A stretch of DNA of 64,000 bases, from positions 120,159 to 184,158 of the forward strand of contig JADHZB010001494.1 in the NCBI GenBank assembly GCA_015657535.1, in the 5' to 3' direction. This DNA is from Nephromyces sp. MM_2019. Its lineage: Eukaryota; Apicomplexa; Aconoidasida; Nephromycida. Below the pieces are notes generated by a model. The model was not told the DNA's origin, did no database searches, and worked only from the letters and a program-made list of their open reading frames with translations. The position numbers and the translations under genes are program-made. Positions 53,201 through 64,000 of the stretch are shown here, piece after piece. The first letter of the stretch is position 1; each line of letters starts with the position of its first letter.

Positions 53201-53956
53201 CATCTCTTTTCTCAGAGAGTCTGCTTTTCATGCTGGCTTTGCTATGAGATGCTCCACGAAGTAGTTACTCACTTTTACTGCAATTCAAAGTTTTTTTTTC
53301 GATTTCTTTTAGATTAGAGCTTGCTAGTAATTGAACATTTGCTTGTTAAAATCAAATTTTCGCAGAAATATTCAACTGAAGGTAGTTTTGTAGCCCTTTA
53401 TTGCATCCTGTGCTTTGTTTTACGTTTAGTAGCTTTATATCTTCGCGTTGATGCAATTGTGTTTATCTTAAAACTTATTTGTCTCATCTCGGAAGCCTTT
53501 ACCCATTTACTTGGCTAACTCTAGGAACTTTTTTGTCCTCTCAGCTGCTAACCCCTGAAGATCTCAAAGTGATGAAATAAGATTTTAAGCTTATTTAAGA
53601 GCTTTTTGCTATTATTTTGAAACTTCTAGATGTTTTTTTCATTGTTTTTACTCTTTAATAGTATTTTGTTATACGGAATATTTGGTTAAGAGCTGCCTGC
53701 TCTGCAGCTTTAATTTTAGGCATCAATTCCCCATTAGTCTATTATCGCTTTTAATCTTTGCCTTATTGTCACACTCTTACTGAAATTTCGTGAACTGTTT
53801 TCTCATGTAGGATAATTTATGACGCATACAATGTTTTTTCCACTCTTTGTAGCTATGCTCTTCCTCATCTACTTATTTTTTTTCAAAGATTTTTCCGAGC
53901 AACTCTTCTACAATGGACCTTGGTGCAGTAATCTCGCGTTCAGCTGTGGCTTCAAG
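47207..53956. other. divergent intergenic region, no gene recognised
   Basis: About 6.7 kb between the 5' ends of RACK1 (minus) and the CBS gene (plus), so it should contain both promoters. A GC-richer segment lies at about 48.1-49.3 kb, with three overlapping minus-strand frames of 72-91 codons (48552-48937) in different phases and no domain. From 49.5 to 53.8 kb the sequence is AT-rich, with only short frames. Confidence 0.5.
49202..49267 (+). repeat. 23-bp tandem repeat, about 3 units
   Basis: Units beginning gttttcagtacc or the variant gtttttagtatc occur at 49202, 49225 and 49248, each followed by a GT-rich stretch. The repeat is located at the edge of the GC-richer block upstream of RACK1. 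Confidence 0.75.
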
Positions 53957-56900
53957 ATGCAACCAAACACACCAGAGGTTTCCTCCCCTTTACTTCCAAG
54001 TCGTGGAGCAGGTGGAGGTAGCTTCGCAGGAGGTGGGAAAAGTAGGGGAATTTCAACGCAATCCTCCGCTGAATCCCCTATCTTTCCCTTTGTTTCACCG
54101 TATAAGAAAGATACAGAGTTTAGAAACTTAGAGCTGGAGTCTCAGATAAACTTTGCATATCACTCAACTATGGAAAAAGTACATATAGAGACCTTCAGCT
54201 CTAAGAGGCAGTATGACGCTGAAAATTTGGTAAGTTAAGCCAAGAGGAAGATTCCTTTGCTTCCTCTAGCTTTTTTTATATGATTTTTGTTGTTTTTTTT
54301 ATTGCTATTATAGGAATTTAAAAGGAAATGTGATGCTCTGCCACAAAGAGGTTGTAGAGAAAATTGCTACTACTGAATGCTCTCCATGAATAAATATCGA
54401 TTTTTCTTTTTTTTTCACCGAAGTTGGACTTTTTTTGGAGAAATTTTCAAGTTTGAAGATGGAAAAAAGCCGTTTCTGTTTATTTGCCTTCCATTCTTCT
54501 CTTCTGGCTGCTTGAATTTTTCAGCTTTACCCTTTGTAGTAAGAGGCTTGTCAAGGATTGAAGTTTTAACCTGAAAACAGTTAAATTCTTGAAAAATACA
54601 TTTTTTGCAACTGATTCTTAATAAAACTATTTTTTTCGTCTATTTTTTGAAGTTTGTTGCAATTTTTCAAAATCCTAGATATTTTCACTGTCATAAAATA
54701 GCCTTAAATATAACATGGTGTTTAGGGCTACCCTGCAATTGATGTTGTAGATGCGTTCAACCAGCATTTCGACGAAAAAAAGCAGTATCTGCTTAACCTC
54801 TCCAAGCCTGATGTCAACAATTGTAGACTAGCTCCCAGTCATTCCCAGCAGCCATTAAGCACAGATGATGAAGCGCCATCTTCGGGCGCATATAACATCA
54901 CGGAAGACTGCTCACATGATGGCTTGCAATCTACTCTCTCATCTGCTTCTGAATCGAACTATAAAAGAGAAAAAAATATTGGAGATAAGGAAACAGCTGA
55001 ATTCCAGAGGGTTGTTCCTTCTGCTTTGATTTTTCCGTCTTATAATCTTTCATCTAAGGATTTAGTATCGAAAACCAAGAAAACTCCTCTTTGGAAGAAT
55101 AGCTCTCCAAGCGATACATTCCCAAAAAAGGGAAATGATGCTCGCAGCCACTTTAAAAATGCAGACGATTCTGCTGGTACTGCTGGTATGCTGGGCGAGC
55201 ACGCTGTTTCTGGCAGTAGCCTAAATTCTGAGCTAGGATACGCACATCGCGTTGATCATGGGGTGAAGCCTGAGTATGATTTCAGCATGGGGCTTAACAG
55301 CCTGCTAAATATGGAAATAGGAGGGGTTTGTCTAGTGTTTTGTTTTCAACAGGAGTCTGAAATTTTTTGGAATAAATTTTGTTTTTGCCTTTATTTTTTA
55401 GCGTTTTATCGCACCTTCTTTCAGTGTACGTACACTGCCTTTTTAATTTAGCACTTAAAGATAGCTCCTCATAGCACCTGCTTAGTGCTATCCTTTCAGC
55501 TCTACTTTACTCTTTGTCTTTTTTTAAACTTAAATCAAGGGGGAAAATATTTTTCACTCGTATTTAGTGGCTTTGGTATTTTAAGATTATCATAATCTTT
55601 CAATTTATAAGAAATATCAATTGAAAGTAGTAATACATTACAGCGTATATGATTTTCTAGGCTATTCACTCGCCTAATATATATTGTGCCACTGAAATGT
55701 TCATAGTCATGCTGCATATTACAGTGTATATACACCCACATCTTCGTGCTTGAAATCATTGCGGTATACATGCCGACGAGGTTTCACTATAGCCATTTTT
55801 TATTCGTTATATACGAGGAGTGTTGTAGAAATAATGAGTTTTTAAGCTCTTGGTTCTTATTTTTCTGCCTTGTAAGCATAATTTTGCTAGATTTGGCTAC
55901 GGTTTTCAGAACTCGTATAGAAAGATTCTATGGAGAGCATCGTTTTTAATTTAAGAGCCATTGCTCAATAATCCATGCTAGACGAAATTTTGAGTAGATT
56001 TTTTCTGTGAAAACGCTATTCTAGGAATATTTACACGATACAGTAATGTTCATAAGTACATCAATGAGCTTCAAAAAAGGATGAAAAATACAGCAAAACA
56101 TCTTCAATTTGAAGAAGCAGCACTTTTGTGTGATTTGTGATATTTCGGCGTGTGTGAACCAAACATATGAATAAGGAGAAAAATCGTTTTTTTGCTGAAT
56201 TTTCACTCCTTCTTGACCTTAAAATAATATCAATATCTTTTCTTACCTTAAAGTGAATACTCTAATATTCGAATGACGAGTGGCATTGCTATTTTCGACG
56301 GTTATAAGCCACTTATTTGAGCTCTAAAAGCGCTATTAATTTTATCAGGTTAAGGCTTAATAACGATGCTACAGTGTACGCATTTCGTAGAGGTTGCAAG
56401 TTGTTACTAAAATCAAAAATTTAAGCTTCTTTAAAGCCAGATGGGAAAAGTTTAAATTGTGATTTATGAGTTATTTTAGCTTCAGGAGCTATATAGCCTT
56501 TTTAAGGTGTGCGAAAAGCTTTTTTTAAGGGTTTATAGGCTTTTCTAGCCCCCTATTTCCTATCTTTGTTCCCGCAATATCTTTGTAAAATTATTGTGTA
56601 AGCAGAGGAAGTTTGCTCTAGCTAGAGAGAAGCCTCTAAAGTTGAAGGTTTTTAGTATATATGCTTGAATTATGTACCATCAAGAAGAAAAAAATCAGTC
56701 ATAACTTTTTTTCATGTGTGTATGTGAGATTTTAACACCTAATTTTGAGTTTGGATCAATATTTTGCTTAATCTGCATATTTTAAAGAAGCTTAAGGATG
56801 CTAGGGTAGCAGGGTAGAAGCACGTTAATGAGTCTTTTACGCTTGAGAAATTTCGATACGAAAATTTATTTTATACTCTCGCTGCTTTTTCATAGGTGCT

Positions 56901-58848
56901 GCCTTCGCTCTCGGAGCAGAATACGGTGGTTTTACATGAGAATGATACTATCAAGACATTCCTTGAAACCACAAGAAGGTTTTCTATAAGAAGTTGTGTG
57001 GTTAGGCATAAATCCTCGTATTTATTCTGCAAACGAAAGGCTAAGTTTTCCTTCTTAGATGTTCGGGTATGTACATTTTTCCGCTTCGTTTCTTCAAAGT
57101 GTTTGCGAAAGAACGATTTTACTTGTACCTGCACTTCTGGACAAAAATTTTCTAGAGGGGTTTTTACTCTGTATTGTAATATAAGACACAAACTTAGAGC
57201 TATGCTTTATCGTCGTTTATACATGTCTGTACATGTGTATCTACTCTCTTTGTTTGTGGTGCTTTTATTGCATAAACGCAGACTAAAAATAATGATATTA
57301 TCATATGAATTCTTTCCATTTAAATGAAAGTAAAGCCATGAATATATGAGGAAGAATCGTTAACTTTGGAGGATGTTTCTTGTCAAGATGCTTGTGTTTT
57401 GATGTTTTAATTAGAATCTGCTCTTCATGCTCTTGTTGTATATATGATAATTTGTAAGTTTATAGTCAAAGCTATTACCTTTAGGTATCTCCACTTATAT
57501 GCTTGTAAGTTGATGGTAGATACTAGGTGCATATATAGTTTGTAAGTTCAGGGTGGATGCTCAATGCACACGCTTAGAGCCATATTTTTCCTCCCCTTTA
57601 AGGCTACCTTTTTCATACTTGAAGAGGAGCTCACTTTCCATAATTCTTGTATTTTTGCCTTCTCCTAATGTATATGCACTATATTTAAGTGTTTTCCTCT
57701 ACTTTTTTTCACTTTTACCATATGTATTTTTTTTTGCCTATTTTGGTTCATTTTATTTTCCCTTCTTTAGGGTTATAACTGGAAACACCGTAGGTTCTCC
57801 ATTAGCGTTTGTAGTATTTAGTGAATGCGAATTTTGTCAAAAAGATTAAGAAAGAAGTAAATGAGGCGGGTTTCTTCCTGTTTAGAAAGGCCCATAATCA
57901 CATCTTCTTTAGGAAGAACTTTTATATCAAATGGATATAAAAATTATCTATAAAAGTTGAAATACGCTTTTAATCATTTGGTCCCGGGTTCGAGTCCCAC
58001 TCGAGGAGCCAGAAGCATGTTTTGTCCTTTTTAAACAAGCGCCTTGTATAAATTTTTGAATTTCTTTGCTTTGCTTTGCTTTCGACGGATTATAATGTTA
58101 GTCTATATAAGGAAAGGATGCCTTTGATGCAGAACCTGCATATACCTATACTAAGCGAAGACACTGTGTTGTGAATAGACTTGTCTTTCTTCAGGATTAC
58201 ACTTACCACGTCATGCAAGTTCATCGTCAATGGAATAGCAAGACATTTGCAGAAATAGTGAAGCTGGTAGAAACAGATGCTATTGGGCTGATTGCGAGTG
58301 AGTTGAGCTTGTCTTAAGGGTATAGCTTGCCGGGAATGTGCTTGTATTGTATATATGCTGTGTGTGCGTATTTCTCAGTGTTTTGATATGCATTGAGGAG
58401 GTTTTTATGTGTTTATTGAAAAAGCTTTCTCTTTACAAGTATTTTTTGGATTTTTGAAAAGATGATGCGTTGAGGTATCTTGCTAGTTTTTGAAACTCAA
58501 TAACTGTGGGTTTTTCTTGGTAGTTTAGGCTATGATGTGTGTGTTATTAGGAGACTTATTTAATTCATCAAAATCCTAGAGTAGAGTTTGTGGATGTACT
58601 GTGTAGTTGATATAATTTTATAAAAATTTACTTTTTTCATCCAGAAATCATAGTTTTTTATATTTTCTTGCTTTTTTTAGATATTTCAAAGAGGTCCCCC
58701 TTTGTCGGACACGAGGTTACTGATTCAGTATCGCAGCTTTTTGCCGCCTTCAAGACTTGTGCGAGAGTGTGAGTTTCATGTGGCTATGATATATTGAGTT
58801 TCAGGTCTAAATGTTTATATGAGTGCCCCTTTATCCCAGAGAAGACAC

Positions 58849-58883
<35 letters not shown>

Positions 58884-61800
58884 CTGCTTCTCTCTGTGTG
58901 GTTTATATGTTTTACCTTGTTTTCAATATTTCATCTTCAGCGTTGTATGATGAAGTTTATGCGTTGAGTATTCGAAAAAGTGATTGAATTTGTCCCCAAA
59001 AAAACATTTAGTTGTGGCGTTTATTAATCTACCCCCAACCAATAAAATACATCAGCTTCTTCTAAATTTTGTAGTCTGATCAATAATTTCTGATCATTTT
59101 AATTGTCAAATATTGCCATTTTTTCGAATAAAAATTGGGGATTTTGCATTTTTCAAATAAGTTTGAATATAGTGGCTTTTTAAGGTAGAGATTTTGAATT
59201 TCTTCGTTTTTATATGGATATGATACGTTTGATAGAGAAAATGCATGCTTTTTGAGCTTGATAGCTTTATTTAAATGAAGAATCTTCATCTTATGCGGTT
59301 TTTTTTGTTTACTTAGCCGCTGAATGCCAAAGATTCTTATCTTTCAGATCAAAATTGGGTTTTTACGCTTTCAGCGCTTCAAAATTTCGGGTGTATCTAT
59401 ACTTGACGTAGCAATTTTGCCTGTTAATTGCAATTTTACACTTTTATGCTTTTTTCCTGGTATTTGGAGGAAAATTACCGCTACTTAGGAAGCGAATTAT
59501 TTGATGTTCTTATATGAAAATTTGTTGGAATTTTGAAAAAACCCATTTGTGAAATTATAGTAGCAATGTCATCAATTAAGAATTCTTAGCCATTGATCTT
59601 GATTATGCATATGAAGGTAGCTGGGTCGTACACACACACAGTGCCAGCTGAGAATTCTTCGCCAATTATTTTGAGCATGCACATGAAGGTAATTGGGCAC
59701 ACACGACCAAACACCCAAACAGCTACACATCGAAGCAAATAACCAATTTTTGCACAATTTTGTTCTTCATAGTAGTATGTTTTAGTGGGTAGCTGTGTGC
59801 GTCAAGGAAATATTCATTAGCTACACAAATGATGGTGTGCCAATGTTGCTGTGTAGCCATGTTTTATCAATTTTGATGCTTTATAATTAAAAAAAAATTT
59901 GGAGCAAAAGTATCTGCTGGGTATGCAATCTTGATAGGCTAGAAGCATATAATTAATTTAGTAAAGTTTTTTGAGGAGGTATAACTACTTGGTGAGGGTT
60001 TAGGGTTTAGGGTTTAGGGTTTATGGGTTAGGGTTTAGGGTTTAGGGTTTCCTGTTTAGGTTTTAGGTTCAAGATGAGAGAATAAAGCATATATGTAACA
60101 AATTGGTAAGATGTAAGCGTTTGATTAAATGAAAAATTAGCTAGGCGCTGCTTTATGGTGATAATAAGTGATTATTTGGCTTTGTTTTTCTTCTTCATAT
60201 TGGATCTCAAATCAAACGCTTTTGTCAAGTTGTACACCTCTCTGTAAAGCATAAGAAAAAGCAAATTTATTCTCTATTAGTGCGTGCTTTGCAGTAAATT
60301 CACACATATTATCCATCTCTCATTATTTTGCAATGCTTTTTGAGTAGTAATAAGATGGAATACAGCAGATAGATTCACTGTTTTTTGCAGCATTTAGTCA
60401 AGAGTGCGTTTTGGTCTTCATTTTGAGAATTTGGGGATATAAAAACCTCATCATGGGCTGTTATTCAAAAGCTGCAATGTATCCAAGCTGATTTTGGATT
60501 TTGAAAGTTGCCTATACAATTGGCAGTATTATAAGAGTTTATTCCTGAAAGAATACCTAAATATGAATTAAGAAGTTGTTAAAGATGTGATTATCACAAG
60601 AAAATATGATGCGTTAAGAAAATTCGCCATCGTAGAATTATTTAGGATTTTTTCGGGTATAAATGAGTTTTTTGTATTGGTATAGTGAGTTGTAAAGCTA
60701 GTTTAGCAGTATCTTTTAATTTTTATGAAAAAAGAAATATGATGAAAAAGAGGCTAAAAGGTTATGCATTTTATGAATGCTTCCAACTCATCCAACATAT
60801 TACTTCATAAGCTGAGAGTAGCACATGAAGTCGTGATAACCCCTATGTTTGGTGATTCTGGTGTGTGTGATTGTGAAAGCGCTAACGAATAAAATGTACT
60901 CTCTCTGCTAATATACTCTTTTAAACATCTTGTATGTGATTTTCTCTGACTTTAAACCAACTTTTCTTCCGTGTAGTAGTTTCTTCAAGTTTTTCATATA
61001 GTATTGATAAAAATAGGATTTTCCGAGATATTTTTTGTGAAACTTAGGCAAGGACTTGGCAAGAAGTACAGATTACTTTCACACACACATTCACACACTC
61101 ATCATGAGAGAGATTGCGAAACAGGGAGAATTACAGAGATAATTCTACCTCATGCACAGGAGAGAAAGATAGTTTGAGAATTATCATCTTATTTTTCATT
61201 TTGAAAGGTGTTTCTGATAACTTAAAGACCTCGCGCTGAGGCTTCATTTATTTCCTTAGACCAAGAACTCCGTTCTTTTCAAGCCGAAATGTTGTTATAT
61301 AGCGTTTTTTCACTATAATAACTTATTTTATTTCCTGGAGATGCTCTGGCATTAAGAGCTATATAATATTTCTAAAGAAGATTTAGCAATACCTTGTTTT
61401 ACTGGAAGAGAAGCAGCAGATTCTCCATCTGAAAACTGCATTAACTCTTTATTTTTTGCACTAAAAATGGGTGTGAAGTAACGATTGCCTCCGCGACAAT
61501 ATGCTAAAACGCTTATTAGATTTTAGTTCTTTGTGTAACTTGTTAGTGTAGAAAAATCCCCATTTTTCTCTACTAAGCTCACTCTACGAAATTTCACGCA
61601 ATTTGTTGATCGATACATTGAAAGCCTTCAAATGTTTTCCTAGGCATCTTTACCAACTCTTTATTCGCCTTCAACTTGTTTGTGTTTTCCCACAGACCCG
61701 TCTTCAACGGAAAAAAATTGGTGAGAGTTTGCAGCCCAACAGATCTTTTGAAAATTTTATGGGTAAGCTTAAGAGCTTTCTTCTATTTGCCAGTATTGAT

Positions 61801-63781
61801 AGATGTATATACGCATCAATAAGATGAGCTAAAGGCTAGAGAAGAAGTGGAAACTGATGAAAAAAAATCTTGAATATATTGATATACTAGCTAAATCCTA
61901 AACTAGTAAAAACTGATAAAAGCAAGCTATGTTAATATTCATACTACCCATGAAAATACTTACTAGATGCTGCTGTTAAAAAGTTACTACTTATATATAG
62001 TTTGCACTCTATTTTTCTTACTCCTGAGCTGTTAAATTTTAATATCACTTAGCCGGTTGGACGATTTGTTGCCACATTTCTTCGTTTTATTGTGATCTGA
62101 TGCAATTTGAAGATTTCATTGTCTTATATTTCTTATAGAAGACGAAATTTAGGGCACTTTTAGCCTAGAAAATCATCCATATTTGCCATAAAAGACGAAA
62201 TTCACTTCAATTTTAGAAAATTATCAAATTAAAAAATATAGTCTTCAAGTTTGTTTCTGCTGCTAGAGAGATTGGCAAATCCTCTTTTTTACAGCTGATT
62301 TTCAAATTATCCTTAGGTTTATTACGAACTGAAGTTGGTTGTGTGCGAAGTTTTTTTGAGCATGTCTTTTGTTCCATCTTCACGCCTGATTATTGAAATT
62401 TCTGCTGGAATAAAGCTTCATAATCTTTTCTTGAAATAACGGATTTTATTGCTGCTCTTAAGCATCAAAAAAACGCTAGATTTATGATTCCAAAAAACTT
62501 CAAACAGGCCTCTAATGTACTGAAGGAGATAGATCTCGCTTCAGGAATGTCAATCAAGCTAGATTCCCAAAGACCCATCATGAAACTAATGGAATCTGAG
62601 TCTTTGCTGAAGGTAGGAAACGATTTCCTCTTCTTTGGTGTTTTTTATATTAAATATGCGTTTTTAAAGCATAGGGTAGCTAAGATTCTAATGAAAGGGC
62701 GAGCTAGCAGGTGAATTTGAAGTTTCTGCGTGTGTTACCCCATTTTTGTGCTAAATTACCCGTTTCTGCCCCTTTTATGCGTAGCACTGGATTTTAGGAG
62801 ACAATCACTGAGTGCAAAAACATGATTGCGTGCTTCTTGCATAGTTGATGGAGCAAAAACTCTCACCGCTGTTGCTTTATTAGACTCCGAATGAAGTCAG
62901 CTTAGATCATCTTCATTCTCTTTGTGTAGAGAAAGGGTACTTTTTAGAGCTTTTTTGCCTGCCTTTTTTGAGTTGCTTTCCCCTTTTTATGTTTACTGCT
63001 TGTTATTTAAAAGTTTATTGAGTATGTATGGCGAGTTTCATCTATGCCGTTTTTTTGGCTTTGCTATTTGCTCATGGTGATTCCACTACTGGCTATAAAC
63101 AACTCTTTTTATGCTATTTTTTTTTATTGAAAAGCAGAGAGCTTTCTGGTGTCTTTACAATAATTTCGATGAATTTTTCCCGTTTCTTTTATCTTTTAAA
63201 AGAGCGTTTTTTTATAGGCTAAACTGGATCTTACCTTTATTAATGCAAATGTTTAATCGAATAGTTTTCTGCTATTTTTATGAGAAATTCAATGAAGATG
63301 CGGTAAAAATCTCGGTAATATTTTGAATATGGTATTGGCAAAACTTAGTTGCAGAATATTCTGCTGAAGATTGATTTATTCGCTGTTATTTTATAAATTT
63401 TTTGTCTTAAAAGATTCTTTTTGTGTAGAGTAAAATAACTTTTTTGCTCTGTCTCTATGCAAGTTTTTTCATCATTTTTGTATACGAAAGAAAGCATTAT
63501 CCCACTCCTCTCTAGACGATTATAACTGCTCCTGAAGATTTGCTTTTTTCGGTAATTTTTTTTTATTTTATTGCTGTTTTGGCGATAAGCGAATAAGGCA
63601 CCCCCGAAATATCAATATTTACCTCTCGAAACTCTGGAAAAAGGTAGTTAAAGCATGAAAAATCGATTTTATATTGTAGGCTATGGTTTTGATGGAAAGA
63701 CACGGTTACTCAGCGTTGCCTATCGTATCTGAGAGTATGGACGAGGCTATTCTAGGTGTAATCACTGTCCGGGATATAAAG
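53957..63781 (+). CDS. multi-CBS-domain protein, AMPK gamma/SNF4-like, 3' end beyond window
   Basis: Exons: 53957-54229, 54726-55325, 56896-57066, 58195-58297, 58681-58768, 61696-61762, 62463-62612 and 63680-63781; every junction keeps phase. Exons 1-2 encode about 290 residues that are Gly/Ser-rich and acidic, around a conserved-looking helix (GYPAIDVVDAFNQHFDEKKQ). Exons 3-4 form a first CBS motif (NTVVLHENDTIKTFLETTRR, then FSFLDVRDYTYHVM). Exons 5-6 form a second (EVTDSVSQLFAAFKTCARVP, VFNGKKLVRVCSPTDLLKIL). Exons 7-8 form a third (PIMKLMESESLLKAM, HGYSALPIV, ILGVITVRDIK). The gene continues past a donor at 63782. CBS pairs bind adenine nucleotides, so a regulatory gamma subunit of an SNF1/AMPK kinase is likely, but other CBS proteins are possible. 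The start is uncertain: the frame is open upstream to an ATG at 53819 that would add a T-rich hydrophobic leader. Confidence 0.82.
56025..56140 (+). CDS. UVR-motif exon inside the CBS gene region
   Basis: After an acceptor (gctattctag) the frame reads about 38 codons to TGA at 56138-56140 and contains YINELQKRMKNTAKHL followed by FEEAALLCD. This is the UVR motif pattern of UvrB/UvrC and of several eukaryotic proteins. It lies within the intron 55326-56895 of the CBS model but starts in phase 1, so it cannot be inserted between those phase-0 exons without another exon or an alternative splice. A phase-1 donor inside exon 2 (GCTG|GTATGC, near 55187) could lead to it, making it an alternative last exon. 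Alternatively it is the last exon of a separate gene. Confidence 0.5.
57967..58011 (+). pseudogene. tRNA 3'-half relic (tRNA-Lys-like)
   Basis: Forty-five bases resemble the 3' half of a tRNA: an anticodon-loop-like cttttaa (TTT anticodon), a variable region tttggtcc, the T-loop signature ggttcgagtcc, an acceptor-like tcgagga, then gcca, as if the CCA end were encoded. The 5' half (D arm and matching acceptor strand) is absent upstream, and only part of the T stem pairs, so it is not a functional tRNA. It sits in an intron of the CBS gene. An encoded CCA would suggest a bacterial or organellar source or retroposition of a mature tRNA; chance cannot be excluded. Confidence 0.45.
58853..58879 (+). 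repeat. (AC)13 microsatellite
   Basis: Uninterrupted AC dinucleotide run in the CBS gene intron 58769-61695. Confidence 0.95.
59578..59720 (+). repeat. 72-bp imperfect direct repeat, 2 units
   Basis: Two related segments start at 59578 (aagaattcttagccattg) and 59650 (gagaattcttcgccaatt). They share the blocks atgcatatgaaggtag / atgcacatgaaggtaa and a following CA-rich stretch. The repeat is located in the same intron as the telomere-like tract. Confidence 0.7.
59996..60050 (+). repeat. interstitial telomere-like (TTTAGGG)n tract
   Basis: Eight GGG runs at near-7-base spacing form GGGTTTA repeats, with two variants in the middle (a unit with an extra T and one lacking a T). TTTAGGG is the telomere repeat of many apicomplexans, other alveolates and plants. 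The tract lies inside a CBS gene intron, flanked on both sides by unique sequence, so it is not a chromosome end. Confidence 0.9.
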
Positions 63782-63928
63782 GTATATAACAACATATATA
63801 TACACTCCCTCCGGGTTTAGCTATAAGCTTGCAATCTTTAAGGTCGGTTCTAGGTGCTCTGTAAGGAATTATATAGCTAGTAGTTTATCTGCATGAGAGT
63901 GTGTAGTATTCGCTTCACTAATAGCGCA

Positions 63929-64000
63929 GATGCACCTGCAGATGCACCTCTAGATGCACCTCTAGATGCACCTCTAGATGCACCTCTAGATGCACCTCTA
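63929..64000 (+). repeat. 12-bp minisatellite running off the right edge
   Basis: Six units of gatgcacctcta (the first is gatgcacctgca) fill 63929-64000 exactly and probably continue beyond the window. The unit length is a multiple of three. Two of the plus-strand frames are free of stops, one encoding DAPL repeats. It begins about 150 bases after the last CBS exon, so it is either intronic or in the next exon. Confidence 0.95.

Noticed and set aside
53819..53956. Hydrophobic N-terminal extension from the upstream ATG of the CBS gene
   Set aside because: It is a T-rich stretch that makes Phe/Leu runs by composition. A cytosolic AMPK-like protein would not need it, so the ATG at 53957 is preferred.
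57773..57849. Possible exon of the CBS gene after cttctttag (ITGNTVGSPLAFVV frame)
   Set aside because: Exon 56896-57066 joins directly to 58195 in phase, rebuilding a CBS strand (FLDVRDYTYHV). Inserting this segment would break the domain, and its best frame ends in a stop.

Overview
The window looks like nuclear DNA of an apicomplexan or a closely related alveolate protist. Four observations support this. The sequence is AT-rich. Genes are cut into many short exons by introns of about 0.1 to 3 kb, with GT donors (often GTAAGN or GTATGN) and pyrimidine-AG acceptors. There is a TTTAGGG-type telomere-like tract near 60.0 kb. The gene content includes an EGF-type microneme-like adhesin and a papain-family protease of the SERA type, both lineage-flavoured, beside ordinary eukaryotic housekeeping genes. 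I cannot name the genus. Gene density is low (about seven genes in 64 kb), unlike Plasmodium or Babesia, although the SERA-like gene has its best-known relatives there.

Layout. 0-5.3 kb is mostly unassigned: a possible C-terminal exon at the left edge, an ORF holding an 18-bp coding-type repeat, and one orphan 'acidic/tyrosine tail' exon on the minus strand. 5.4-8.1 kb (minus) holds a transmembrane EGF protein resembling micronemal adhesins. 9.2-12.3 kb (minus, perhaps to 13.6 kb) holds a SERA-like cysteine protease with a complete Cys-His-Asn triad across seven phase-consistent exons. 13.7-20.5 kb has no recognised gene, but a GC-rich block lies at 16.5-16.8 kb. 20.5-22.6 kb (plus) is a complete four-exon RNA polymerase II subunit RPB11. 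27.3-37.2 kb (plus) is a signal-peptide M14 zinc carboxypeptidase with a C-terminal membrane segment. 38.5-40.4 kb (plus) is a tentative Cys-rich protein with a GPI-type C terminus. 43.5-47.2 kb (minus) is a complete five-exon RACK1. 47.2-53.9 kb is unassigned. 54.0 kb to the right edge (plus) is the 5' part of a multi-CBS-domain protein resembling the AMPK gamma subunit (SNF4). Its introns contain an isolated UVR-motif exon, a tRNA 3'-half relic, microsatellites and the telomere-like tract.

The exon structures were built by hand. An intron was accepted when the splice signals were present, the reading phase was conserved, and the joined protein matched family motifs known to span the junction (for example QGCGTCW in the protease, the RPB11 LGNLLKMQLL segment, and the CBS strand after ARV). 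The secreted or surface genes (EGF adhesin, SERA-like protease, membrane carboxypeptidase, possible GPI protein) fit an apicomplexan parasite's invasion and egress repertoire. That is inference, and nothing in the layout shows co-regulation.
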